NCBI GenBank assembly: GCA_019802505.1
Contig: JAFMOC010000038.1
Coordinates: forward strand, 3,684,501 to 3,748,500
Length of the DNA: 64,000 nt
Source of the DNA: Corydoras sp. C115
Lineage: Eukaryota; Chordata; Actinopteri; Siluriformes; Callichthyidae
Reading direction: 5' to 3'
Shown here: positions 51,025-63,300 of the stretch, piece after piece
Layout: each line of letters starts with the position of its first letter
Position numbering within the stretch: the first letter of the stretch is position 1
Notes under the pieces: generated by a model
Seen by the model: the letters and a program-made list of their open reading frames with translations, nothing else
Databases searched by the model: none
Told to the model about the DNA's origin: nothing
Position numbers and translations under genes: made by a program

Positions 51025-51083
51025 TCACGTGACGGAGCAGCATCAGTCTGATTCAGATTTCTGGCACGCGGGCGCTATTTAAA
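51025..51083 (+). promoter_or_regulatory. micu3: micu3 core promoter: palindromic E-box and TATA-like box
   Basis: TCACGTGA at 51025-51032 (USF/MITF/TFEB-type E-box) and TATTTAAA at 51076-51083, about 90 bp before the ATG, within the start of a CpG-rich segment. Role inferred from position and motif. Confidence 0.4.
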
Positions 51084-51170
51084 CTACGTGCTTCTGCCGT
51101 TTCACACCCCGCATAGTGCGCTTCTGGAGGGAGCAGGAAGCGATTTGGACGCCGCCGCACAGTCGGAAAA

Positions 51171-51428
51171 ATGGCGACGGCGCTGCGGAGGATAGCAGCG
51201 GTGATGGTGCGGAGATCGGCGGCGGGGGTCGGGGACACGCCGCGGGGGGCACACCGCTCCTCCGCGCCGTGGAGCCGGGATGAGTGTCGCATCACGCGGA
51301 CGGGAGTCGCTTTGGGACTCGGGCTGGGGGTCGCCGTCGGAGCGGCAGGGATGTACTTCAGATACCGGGAAGCGCGCAGCGGAGACCGGCAGCATGCGCC
51401 ACTGCTCGCCGCATCTGCGGAGAAGACG
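51171..51428 (+). CDS. micu3: micu3 exon 1 (mitochondrial presequence)
   Basis: 86 codons ending in phase 0 at ACG followed by gtaagt. The ATG has a good context (A at -3, G at +4). The first 43 residues carry about nine Arg and no run of acidic residues, typical of an import signal. They are followed by the hydrophobic segment [21 protein letters not shown]- and CpG-rich. The last 30 coding bases are duplicated at 47269-47298. Confidence 0.9.
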
Positions 51429-52005
51429 GTAAGTATAATAATAACAAAAAGCAACAATAATAATAATAATGTCTTTCAAATAATTTGTTTATTTTTATTT
51501 ATATATATATATATGAACAAACGTTTTATATTATTATACAATACCAATATTGTTATATTATAAATATATGTGTGTATGTATATAAATAAACAATTAATAT
51601 TACATATACACATACACACGTAGAAGTTGGTTGTCTATGTACACACACATATAATATATATATATAATATAGGGCGGCTTAGTCGTTAGCATGTTCTCCT
51701 CTCAGCACTAGGGATTCCCAGTTCGAATCCCCATCTGGGTGGAGTTTCCATGTTCTCCCCGTGTCAATGTGGGTTTCCTCCGGGTTCTCCGGTTTCGTCC
51801 CACAGTCCAAACACATGGATCACGTCAATTGAGTTCTCCAAATTGCCCCATATAGTGTGTCTGTGTGAGTGAGTGTGTGCCCAGCGATGGATTGGCGCCC
51901 TGTCCTGGGTGTATCTGCCCAGCGCCCGAAACGTTCTCCCCTGGATGGGCATGGGGAACCCCACCGCGACACTAATAAAGGATAAAGCGGGAGATAATGA
52001 ATAAA

Positions 52006-52060
<55 letters not shown>

Positions 52061-53356
52061 CGGCACGGTGGCTTAGTGGTTAGCATGTTCTCTCAGCACT
52101 AGGGATTCCCAGTTCGAATCCCCATCTGGGTGGAGCTTCCATGTTCTCCCCGTGTCAGCGTGGGTTTCCTCCGGGTTCTCCGGTTTCGTCCCACAGTCCA
52201 AAAACATGGATCACGTCAATTGAGTTCTCCAAATTGCCCCATATAGAGTGTCTTTGGGTGCGTGTCTGTGTGAGTGAGTGTGTGCCCAGCGATAGATTAG
52301 CGCCTGGTCCTGGGTGTATCTGCTCCCCCAACCCCCGCGACCCTAATATAGGATAAAGCGGAACTAAATTAATTATTATTTAGTATCTGGACTCAGGACA
52401 GGGCGCCAATCTATCGCTGGGCACACACTCACTCACACAGACAGACACATACTCACTCTATATGGGGCAATTTGGAGAATTCCATTGACTTGATCCATGT
52501 TTTTGGAAACCCACACGGACACGGGGAGAACATGGAAACTCCACCCAGATGGGGATTCGAACCGGGAATCCCTAGTGCTTAGAGGCGAACGTGCTAACCA
52601 CTAAGCCACCATGCCACCCTAATATGATTAAATCAAAATAAATTATTCTCTGATATTAAGGCTAAAAGTGAAACAGAAATCAAAATCCAGCCACACACAC
52701 GATTGTTGGTGAGTTGTAACGGTAGCGGTGGCTTGGTGTTGCTAGTAACTGATATCGAATTAGTCCACTGCCCAGAGAATGATTTCTTTTGTCATCAAGT
52801 TTTAAAAACACACCCTGCAGCGGGACGTTTATATTGTTCCTGGCGTAGTCCCTGTTTCAGGACTTACAGAACTTCAAGCAAACCCACATTATTCTCTTTT
52901 GTCCCACTAAACCCTGCATGCTGTTTTAAGAAAGCACTCCAACTACTGCTTGTTGGAAAATCTTTGAGGAAGTTAATATGAGTTATCTTATATGTAAATA
53001 CACCCCTCTTAATCACTGTATTCAGGTGTTTTAATGAAGTTGAGCAGCACCCTGTGCTGGGTGTAAATGCCTAGCACCTGAAACGTTCTCCCTTGGATGG
53101 GAACACCCCCCACTAAACCCTGCTTGCTGTTTTAAGAAGGCACTCCAAGTTAAAACTACTGCCACAGCAGTGAACACTGGAATTTAGAGCATTGTTTACC
53201 ATCATGACTCTTGTAAGGTCTGACTAATTATACTATAATTCATCAGCAAACTCTTTTCTTGCTGATGCTCCACCAAGAATTCAGAGAATGAAACTTACCC
53301 ACACCCTCAGTGAGTACAATGTAGAGGAATTTAGTGCCTTATTTCTGGACAGACAA

Positions 53357-53441
<85 letters not shown>

Positions 53442-53620
53442 CTTTGGACTATCAATCTGAAGGTCGGGGGTTTAAATCCCAGCCCCACTGAAGTTACCAG
53501 TGTGGGTCCTTGAGCAAGGCCCTTAACCCTCATTACTCCAGGGATGTTGAGATTAACCCTGTGTTCACCTTGAAAGTCGCTTTGGATAAAAGCGTCTGCT
53601 AAATGACCAAATGTAATGTA

Positions 53621-53691
<71 letters not shown>

Positions 53692-54312
53692 CTCATTCAT
53701 AATCTTCTGCGTCATCCTTCTATTAAGGTCGCGGTGGGGTTCCACATACCCATCCAGGGGAGAACGTCTCGGACACCGGGCAGATACACCCAGGACAGGG
53801 CGCCAATCCATCGCTGGGCACACATTCACTCACACAAACACACTCTACATGGGGCAATTTAGAGAACTCAATTGACTCAATCCATGTTTTCGGACTGTGG
53901 GAGGAAACCGGAGAACCCGGAGGAAACCCACGCGGACAAGGGGAGAACATGGAAACTCCACCCAGATGGGGATTCGAACCGGGAATCCCTAGCGCTGAGA
54001 GGAGAACGTGCTAACCACTAAGCCACCGTGCCGGCCATAAGGGGATTCATTGAAAATATAAAAGACATTCAGTTATAAAAAGGGTTTTGTGCTCTTTTAA
54101 CTCCACAGCCGAGACTGTATGACTTTGAGGATGGAGAAGTCCACATGTCGTCCCACGAGCACCGCTTCCGTGTGTTTAGCTCAGTGGAGTATGAGGGTCA
54201 ACTCTACATGACACCTCAGAACTTCATCGAGTCTGTCACCATGAGCGAGCCCAAGCGTGAGTAGGAACACACACACACACACACTAGCATACTCACACGA
54301 ACGCACACAGCA

Positions 54313-54343
<31 letters not shown>

Positions 54344-57300
54344 GCTTTTCTTGTCATAATTACCTCAAAAACCCTTTTTTTAGCCCCCTCAATTGAAGGA
54401 TTTTAGAGTTGAATCCTTGTGTGTGGCGTAAACACTACACCATGTGATCAATAAAAACACTAAAGCATTTGACCTCTCTCTAATCTGTGGACTATGCACT
54501 TGTGTATATAGACCAGTATTTAAACATTTACTGATAAATACACAAACCCACAAACTAATATGATGTGCAATGAAAGGTTGAATATTTTTAAATTTCTTTG
54601 AAAAAGAACTGAAATTTGGATTACCTAGTAACTCCGTATGGCCTCAGTAGTTTCTCATGTAGATTGCATAGCACATCTCAAACTTAATGGCTGATGATGG
54701 TTAATCTTCTCTTTCTCCTGTTTTTTATGTTTCTTTTCTCTTGCTCTTTTTCTTAGATAAAAAACCATGGCGATCCCTCACAAAACAGGTTGGTTGAAAA
54801 ATCTCTTTCACTTAACTAACTTGTATAAACTTCCAATTAACTATTAATACACTGTTCATACACCATACACTAGTGTACATCGGTACACTAGTACATTACA
54901 TTACATTACATTATATTATATTTGTTCATTTGGCAGACGCTTTTTTTCCTACAACTTGATGCACAAGGTTGATACAGCATCCCTGGAGCAGTGAGGGTTA
55001 AGGACACACATTGGTAACTTCAGTATGCCTGGGATTTGAACTCACAACTTTTAGATTGATAGCCCAACACCCTAATCATTGAGCTACCACACCCTCAACA
55101 CAATTATTACCGAATTTTCCGGACTATAAGGCGCACCTAAAAGCCTAAAATTTTCCCAGAAATCGGACGTGCGCCTTATAATCCGGTGCTTCTTATACGT
55201 GTACTGAGTTCCAAATTCTATAAAAGTATTGTTGTGCGACCGAAATTAATTGGGAGCTTGCCGTCATTCCGGGAGGATTAAATAAAGAACTCGGACCGCT
55301 GGACATTGGCGTAAACGGGGCGTTTAAAGTAAAGTTGCGGGCGGTGTGGGAGCGATGGATGATAGACGGCGAACACACGTTTACTAAAACTCGGGAGGCG
55401 GCGGCGGGCGAGTTACGCCACCGTCTGTGAATGGATGGTGGATGCCTGGGCTGAGGTTTCTGCTGTAACCGTCGTCCGAGCTTTCACGAAAGCCGGCATC
55501 GTCGCCGAACGGCCGCCTGGCGACGGGACGGACTCGGACATTGATGAGAGGGAACACCGGAGTGCAGCTTTTTAATTCAGACACAGAAGACGAGGACTTT
55601 GATGGATTTGTGGGAGAAGAGTGATTAAAATAATGTGTGTTTTATCAAGTAGTAGAATAAACTTCAATTATAAATCAGCGTTTTGCATCCTTTACTTTTC
55701 TTGTAGATCGTATGTTTTAGCGAGTGCCTTATAATACACTGCCGTACAGAATAAGTACCGTACAGAAATAGAGTCCGTAATTGAGACTGCGCCTTATAGT
55801 ACGGTGCGCCTTATGGTCCGGAAAATACGGTAACTGAATTTGAGCTATAGCTACTGTACACAGGATCTTTAACGTTCTGAAGATTAATAAAATGTTTAAT
55901 AAGCAGATAATAACATTCCATTAATCTCTATATATAGCGGAGTACACCTCTTTTCCATGATTTATTCACAATAATACACAACCTTGAGTGCTGTATTGCT
56001 TTTATAAATTGTTTAAACACAGTAATAAAATCAAGTGCAGAATGCAGTTTATAAAAAAAACATCAGAAAATTAATTTATTGTATATCACTAATGGATACG
56101 AATGTGAAGCGCTGTGAGGTGTGTGTTATAGTTACTTAGCATTCTTACCAGCAGGATTGATTCCCATTTAGCATTAAGTTAAATGTTTCATAGTTTAAAT
56201 AATGCAAAAAGCATAATTCCAAATGCATATGTGAAAATAAAAGCTCTTGTGTTGTGTTTTAGGAACTGGAGAAGATCCTTGTGGATACACCTCCAGTTTG
56301 GAAAGGAACGTCCAAACTTTTCCGGAATCTTCAAGAGAAAGGTAAGCTAAAGACTCAGAGACTGCTGTTGGTTTAAACAGCAGCATTTTAAACTTGTTGT
56401 AAAGGAATAGTGTACAATCCATCAGAACCTTCATGATTAAGCAGGAAACCTCAACCATCATGTCTCAAGCTACACACATTACCAATGTTATGTGAGGGAT
56501 TTCTCTTCAGTTCTCAGGTTTCCACAACATCCAAAGACCTGCTTATTGGTTGATTGGAAATGCAAAATTCTCCTTGCCATTGTGGGGGGGGGCATATCAT
56601 ATCACATGCGTCACGATGGACATCCAGTCTTAAGCTATTTGACTATTTCCATTTTTTCCATGGCGACCCCTAACAGTCGAAAGGGTTGCCATTCTAAAGA
56701 AACTTTCTTAATTTGCTTTTTAACTTCAAAAGGTCAGAGCCACACTCTCCCGTTAATTGGAGAAATAACTGCTGTAAAGAAACTCAGATTTTTCATCCAT
56801 TCATTATCTTCCGCTTTATCCTCTATTAGGGTCGCGGTGGGGTTCCCCATGCCCATCCAGGGGAGAACGTCTCGGGCGCTGGGCAGACACTCACTCACAC
56901 AGGCACACTCTATATGGGGTAATTTGGAGAATACAATTGACCTTGATCCATGTTTTTGGACTATGGGAGGAAACCGGAGAACCCGGAGGAAACATGGAAA
57001 CGCCAAAGAGAACATGGAAACGCCACCCAGATTGGGATTCGAATCGGGAGTCCCTAGTGCTGAGAGGAGAACGTGCTAACCAGTAAGCTGTGCCGCCCTG
57101 CATCTGATTTTTTAAAATCTAAAATTAGTGTGTGAATTAACAACTACTTCTTGCCATAATTAAAATTATATTAATGAGCATTATTTAACTCCTGGACGGC
57201 ACAGTGGCTTAGTGGTTAGCACGTTCGCCTCTCAGCGCTAGGGATTCCCGGTTTGAATCCCCATCTGGGTGGAGTTTCCATGTTCTCTCCGTGTCTGCGT

Positions 57301-60300
57301 GGGTTTCCACCGGGTTCTCTGGTTTCGTCCCACAGTCCAAAAACATGGATCAAGTCAATTGAGTTCTCCAAATTGCCCAATATAGAGTGTGTGAGTGTGT
57401 GCCCAGCGATAGATTGGCGCCCTGTCCTGGGTCTATCTGCTCAGCGCCCGAAACGTTCTCCCCTGGATGGGCATGGGGAACCCCACCGCGACCCTAATAG
57501 AGGATAAAGCGGGAGATGATGTATGTATGTATTTAACTCCTAATGGAAGGTCTTTCAAAAAGAGAAACGACATTTACAGCTGCAAATGCGAAGGAAGCAG
57601 CTCCATGGCCATTGTCTTGGATTTGAAACGGGATGTTCGTCAACACTCACGAACTTTTTTTAAAACTCTTGGATGTATTTTTTTCTCTAAACTTCCTTTT
57701 AAGTCATGTTGCTTTGCTGTTTATCACAGAACAGAACCTTCACAACCACCGTCTTTCTTTTGGTTTGAACCAGTTTGGCGGAAAAAATGGCTTATGGATG
57801 GTTTTTCTTTGTTGCGCCATGATGAGTAACTTTAGTACAGTGAAGCTAGAAAATCCCAGAAAATCAGAAATGGCATTAAGACTTAAATCAGCCTGTCAAA
57901 AATTATACCAAGATTAAAATAATTAAAATCACATTTTATCCCTATTGTGACACTTTGTGAACATTACAGCTTCTAATCTATTTAAACACATCGCTGCTGC
58001 CACATGATTAGCTGGACAGGTCATTGTATGAATGCGTGGGTGGGTGAGATGTTTGTCTACATGAATTATGTCTTAGTATGCAGTCATGGACATTTCAGAT
58101 TCATTTAAAGGTCAGCACATGGATTCTTCAGCCGCTCTGTGGAATCTGTTGTGTCTGCAGCTTCTGTTGTTGCAATCTTTGCATATTAGATCATTTGCCT
58201 GGACATTTGCAAACAGCATCGCTCTACTTCGGCTCCAGCTGCAGACTCACTCTCGCTTTGTCGTTGCCGCAGTAACGTCCTTAACATTCCACACAATCAC
58301 ATTGTGAGTGAAATGACGAGAGGATTAATAAAGCATCCAAACATATCCAAATTTTAAATTTGGATGGTCTATAGAAATTGCGGCTGCACGGTGCCTTAGT
58401 GGTTAGCACGTTCGCCTCTCAGCGCTAGGGATTCCCGGTTCAAATCCCCATCTGGGTGGAGTTTCCATGTTCTCCCCGTGTCCGTGTGGGTTTCCTCTGG
58501 GTTCTCCGGTTTCCTCCCACAGTCCAAAAACATGGATCAAGTCAATTGAATTCTCCAAATTGCCCAATATAGAGTGTGTTTGTGTGTGTGTGTGTGTGCC
58601 CAGCGATAGATTGACGCCCTGTCCTGGGTGTATCTGCCCAGTGCCCGAAACGTTCTCCTCTGGATGGGCATGGGGAACCCCACCGCGACCCTAATAGAGG
58701 ATAAAGCGGGAGATAATGAATGAATGAATTCATATCTTCTGCTTAATCCTATACTAGGGTTGTTGGGGGGAAGGGGGGGGGAGTTTTGAGCGCTAACCAG
58801 ATACACCCAAGACACTATATAGGGACAATTTAGATCAGCCAATTCACCTTGAATCCATGTTTTAGGACTATGGGAGGAAACCGGAGAAACCTATGCAACC
58901 CCATGTGGACACGGGAGAACATGGAAACCCTCACAGCACGTCCACCAGGTTGCATTCAGCAATTTGGGACACATCCCATCTCTGGTTGAACCAGATGACT
59001 CAGAGAACCAAACCCTGACTGGGGAGCGAGTCTATTGTGATCAAATGATTCACTGATTCACTGAGCTAATTTTAGATTGAGCGATGTACTAAATAATTCA
59101 GCTTCGCTTTTGTTTTAAAAACAGAATGACTTCATTGAACGGGCTTGAATATTCCAGAACTCATTATCATACTGGGATGAGAATGTGTTTAGTATGAGTG
59201 TCGGCGGATTCTGTTCTTTAGTTTTTATTCATTCATTCATTCATTATCTCCCGCTTTATCCTCTATTAGGGTCGCGGTGGGGTTCCCCATGCCCATTCAG
59301 GGGAGAACGTCTCGGGCGCTGGGCAGAACGACCCAGGACAGGGCGCCAATCCATCGCTGGGCACACACTCACTCACACAGACACTCTCTATATGGGTCAA
59401 TTTGGAGAACTCAATTGACTTGATCCATGTTTTTGGACTGTGGGAGGAAACCGGAGAACCCGGAGGAAGCCCACGCAGACACGGGGAGAACATGGAAACT
59501 CCACCCAGGTGGGGATTCGAACCGGGAATCCCTAACGCTGAGAGGCGAATGTGCTAAACACTAAGCCACCGTGCCGCCCTTTTTTAGTTTTTAGTCTGGC
59601 CATAACAGCAAAAACCGGGAAAGGCTACAATATAAGCAGCACCTACTTGTGCTTTGATGCTCTACCACCTGTGCACATTTGAAACCCCTCAGCTTTGCCG
59701 TTTGTGTCCGCGGCTTGTCAGCTGACTGGCAGCTTGATGAGAAAAGAGCAGAAGGTGAATGAAATAAATGTAAACCCATGAAAGAGCTCGGACACAAAAA
59801 CTACAATTAAAGCATTTGCCAAAGCTGAGTTCATAGCAGCTTGATAATTCCCTGCAGTGATAATTACACAGCAGCCTGATACGGGTGGTAACCTCTGTGG
59901 GACCGCTAAAAATAATTCCACCCTTCCTCCTAATAATGATCATTTGAACAGCAGCAGGATAATCCACATTGTCTTGTTAGCTACACCAGAGCCTGTATTA
60001 TACAGAACAACCTTGGCAACTGGTTTAATATGAAATGTGATACTGATTGGACAGCGTCCTTAAAGATCTGTTTCCATGGATTTGAGGGCTAGCAGGGCTA
60101 CTTTATCCCTTTTAACAAAACAAAGGTGAAACCATCTCCATCCCCAAACTTAATCCATTTATTAATCTTTGAATATAGCTTATATTTTTACACTGCGCTT
60201 GATTTTGAAAAGGCTACAGGTGTTAGAATAAATTTCTGTGTGGAATTGAATGGCTTCTGACGATTCACTTTTTCAAATTACATTATTATACATGTAGTAG

Positions 60301-63300
60301 ACAGGCAGAAGAGAATAAAAGCAAAACGTTCCCTTGATGGGCATGTCTTTATGTTTGTATTTGCTTGTGTGCTAAAAGGTGTTTTTATTTTATTTTATTT
60401 TATTTTTTATTTTTTATTTTTTTTCGGGCCCTCAACCTGTGCTTATTAAAGCATAGGTTGGGAGCAGGTTGTTTTTTTTTTTTTATCGCCTATTCTCTCC
60501 TAATGTATCGCGTTTTTCTACCTATTTCTAATGATAGTGCCTAATGGCGCGGTGGGCGCGGCTCCCTCTGTCTCTGTCTATGGAGAGGAGGAACATAATT
60601 GGGACGGGGCGGCACGGTGGCTTAGTGGTCAGCATGTTCTCCTCTCAGTGCTAGGGATTCCCGGTTCGAATCCCAATCTGGGTTTGTGTGAGTGAGTGTG
60701 TGCCCAGTGACAGATTGGTGTCCTGTCCTGGGTGTATCTGCCCAGCGCCTGAAACGTTCTCCTCTGGATGGGCATGGGGAACCCCCCCCCATCCCATTAC
60801 CCTAATAGAGGATAAAGCGGAAGATAATGGATGGATGGATGGATGAATGAATGGGATGGGTGGTTTAACTCCAGGACTGCTCATTGGTCTTATAATAACT
60901 ATTATAATTGGCATTATAATAAATAAATAAATAAATAAATAATTGGTTGCTGAGTAACGGGTTTCCAGTTTTTCTAACAAATAAAAGAGAATTTGCTTTA
61001 AAAACTGGACTAGATTATGTCGGGGTCCCTCGTTTGGGTTTTTAATTATCTCAGCGGGGTGATTGGTTTGTTTCTGTGCACGTGATTAGTTGATTTGTTA
61101 TTTAGTTTCCGTTTCCCCTCTGTTCGTCGCACGTCTTTGTTTTGCGGTTAATACCCTATGTTAATTTGTCCGTTTTGTTCCCCCCTTTCTGTTGGTGTTC
61201 CTACACCATTTTTAATAAATTCGGTTCTCTGTATATGGTCCTGATATGCAGTGGAATTGACAATAAACCTCCTTGAATCCTTGAATCCTTGATTCCTTCA
61301 GCGACCCTGGTCCCTAGTGTAGGATTAAGCAACAGATCATGAGTTGAGTATATGGTGACTTAGTAGTTAGCATGTTCGCCTCTCAGCGCTGGGGATCCAG
61401 GTTTGAATCACAATCTGGGTGTTTTTCATGTTCTCCCCGTGTCCGCCTGGGTTTGCTCCTGGTTTTCCGGTTTCCTTCCACAGTCCAAAAACATGGATTC
61501 AAGGTCAATTGAATGCTCTAAATTGTGTGGGGAACTCCCCGCAACCTTAGTACCTAGTATAGGATAAAGCGGAAGATAATGAGATGAGATGAGAATAGTC
61601 AGGCAGCATGGTTGCTTAGTGGTTAGTACGTTTGCCTCTTAGTGCTGGGGTTCTAGGTTTGAATCCCAATCTGGGTGGAGTTTCCATGTTCTCGTCGTGT
61701 CCATGTGGGGTTTTCTCTGGTGTCTCCGGTTTCCTCCCACAGTCTAAAGACATGAATACAGGGTATATTGACTGCTCTAAATTGCCCCTATATAGTGTGT
61801 GTGTGTGTGTGTGTGTGTGTGGGAGTGAGTAAGTGCTCAACGATGGATTGGTGTCATGTCCTGGGTGTATCTGCTCAGTGCCCGAAACCTTCTATCCTGT
61901 ATGGGCATGGGGAACCCATGGGATTAAGTGGAAGATAATGAATAAATGGATGAATGCATGAATGATGGGTGATATGATTATAATCAAACAAATTGTGCAG
62001 CACTAACTAAAATTTGTTGCCAAGTTGTTTCATTTTGTTTAATTTTTAATTTTTTATTGTTTCAAAAACGGGCAAAAAAGTGGTTAGCACGTTCGCCTCT
62101 CAGCACTAGGGATTCTCGGTTCGAATCCCCATCTGGGTGGAGTTTCCATGTTCTCCCCGTGTCCGCGTGGGTTTCCTCCGGGTTCTCCGGTTTCCTCCCA
62201 CAGTCCAAAAACATGGATCAAGTCAATTGAGTTCTCCAAATTGCCCCATATAGAGTGTGTATGTGTGAGTGAGTGTGTGCCCAGCGATGGATTGGCCTCC
62301 TGTCCTGGGTCTATCTGCCCAGTGCCTGAAACGTTCTCCCCTGGATGGGCATGGGGAACCCCACCGCGACCCTAATAGAGGATAAAGCGGAAGATAATGA
62401 ATGAATGTTTCAAAAACGGCTCCGATTTCAAACGGGGCTTTGTGGACACAGTAACATTTTGTAATGAGACTAGTTGTCTTGGTTTATTTTAAAATGTATT
62501 CCTTAAAAAAAAGGTTCACAAGCACAGTTTAGTTTCATATCTCAATTTTTGTTAGTCCTGACCAAAATGTTTAAAAATGGGTCACATGACTATTCACGTC
62601 ACATGACTAATTATGCACAGTGTAAACAACACACCTGCAGATATAAGAGTTATCCTTTGAATAAAATCCTTCTACATCTTTCGGAAGAATTCTTATTAGA
62701 AAATCCAGAGATTAAAAGCACAACAGCTGCTAACGCAGACACGGTCAGCGATGCATGTAATTCATTATGTGTTGCTTTTCTCTTTGTTGCTTGAGCATGA
62801 ATTACATTATTTATTTGTTGAGGATCATTTGATAGATGCAGTGGAAATCAGATAAGGAAATATTATGAAGAATGATAAGAAGCAGAATGAGAAATTAGTG
62901 TGGAAAAATAGCAAAGGTGATGGATTTAGTATCTCGCATCTGAGACGGATTCTGGGAGGTCCTACTGACTGAGTGTGGGAGGAGGAGGAGGACCCATTTT
63001 TTTGTAGCTAACTCTACTGAATGGGCTTTGCTTAGTGTGTCAGGTATTCATCCCACAGGCGTAGTTCCTAAAGCACTTGGCTCGGTCACCCGGAACTATC
63101 TGCACCCAAATTGTGAATACTTTTTGTATCTGTTAAAGGAAACCTATCCTCGTCTTTCCTCTCCACTGTTAAACCAAAACATCCTTAGGAGCTTCCAACA
63201 CGAATCCCCTTTGTCACCGATCGAAACAAAAGTACGGGCAGCTCGAAACTGACAAGCAAAGTTGTTGATTTCTTTGTTTCAACTGGTAACAAAGAGAACC

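Noticed and set aside
51102..51479. Antisense Arg/Pro-rich frames over micu3 exon 1
   Set aside because: GC-rich antisense shadows of a confirmed exon.
56492..57079. 195-codon frame in micu3 intron 4
   Set aside because: Its second half is V-SINE translation; the first half has no domain, and exons 4 and 5 join in phase without it.
62148..62375. A recurring ~75-residue frame starting [20 protein letters not shown], seen more than 20 times
   Set aside because: It is the chance translation of the V-SINE core and 3' half. Copies differ by frameshifts and stops as expected for neutral repeats, not by synonymous change.
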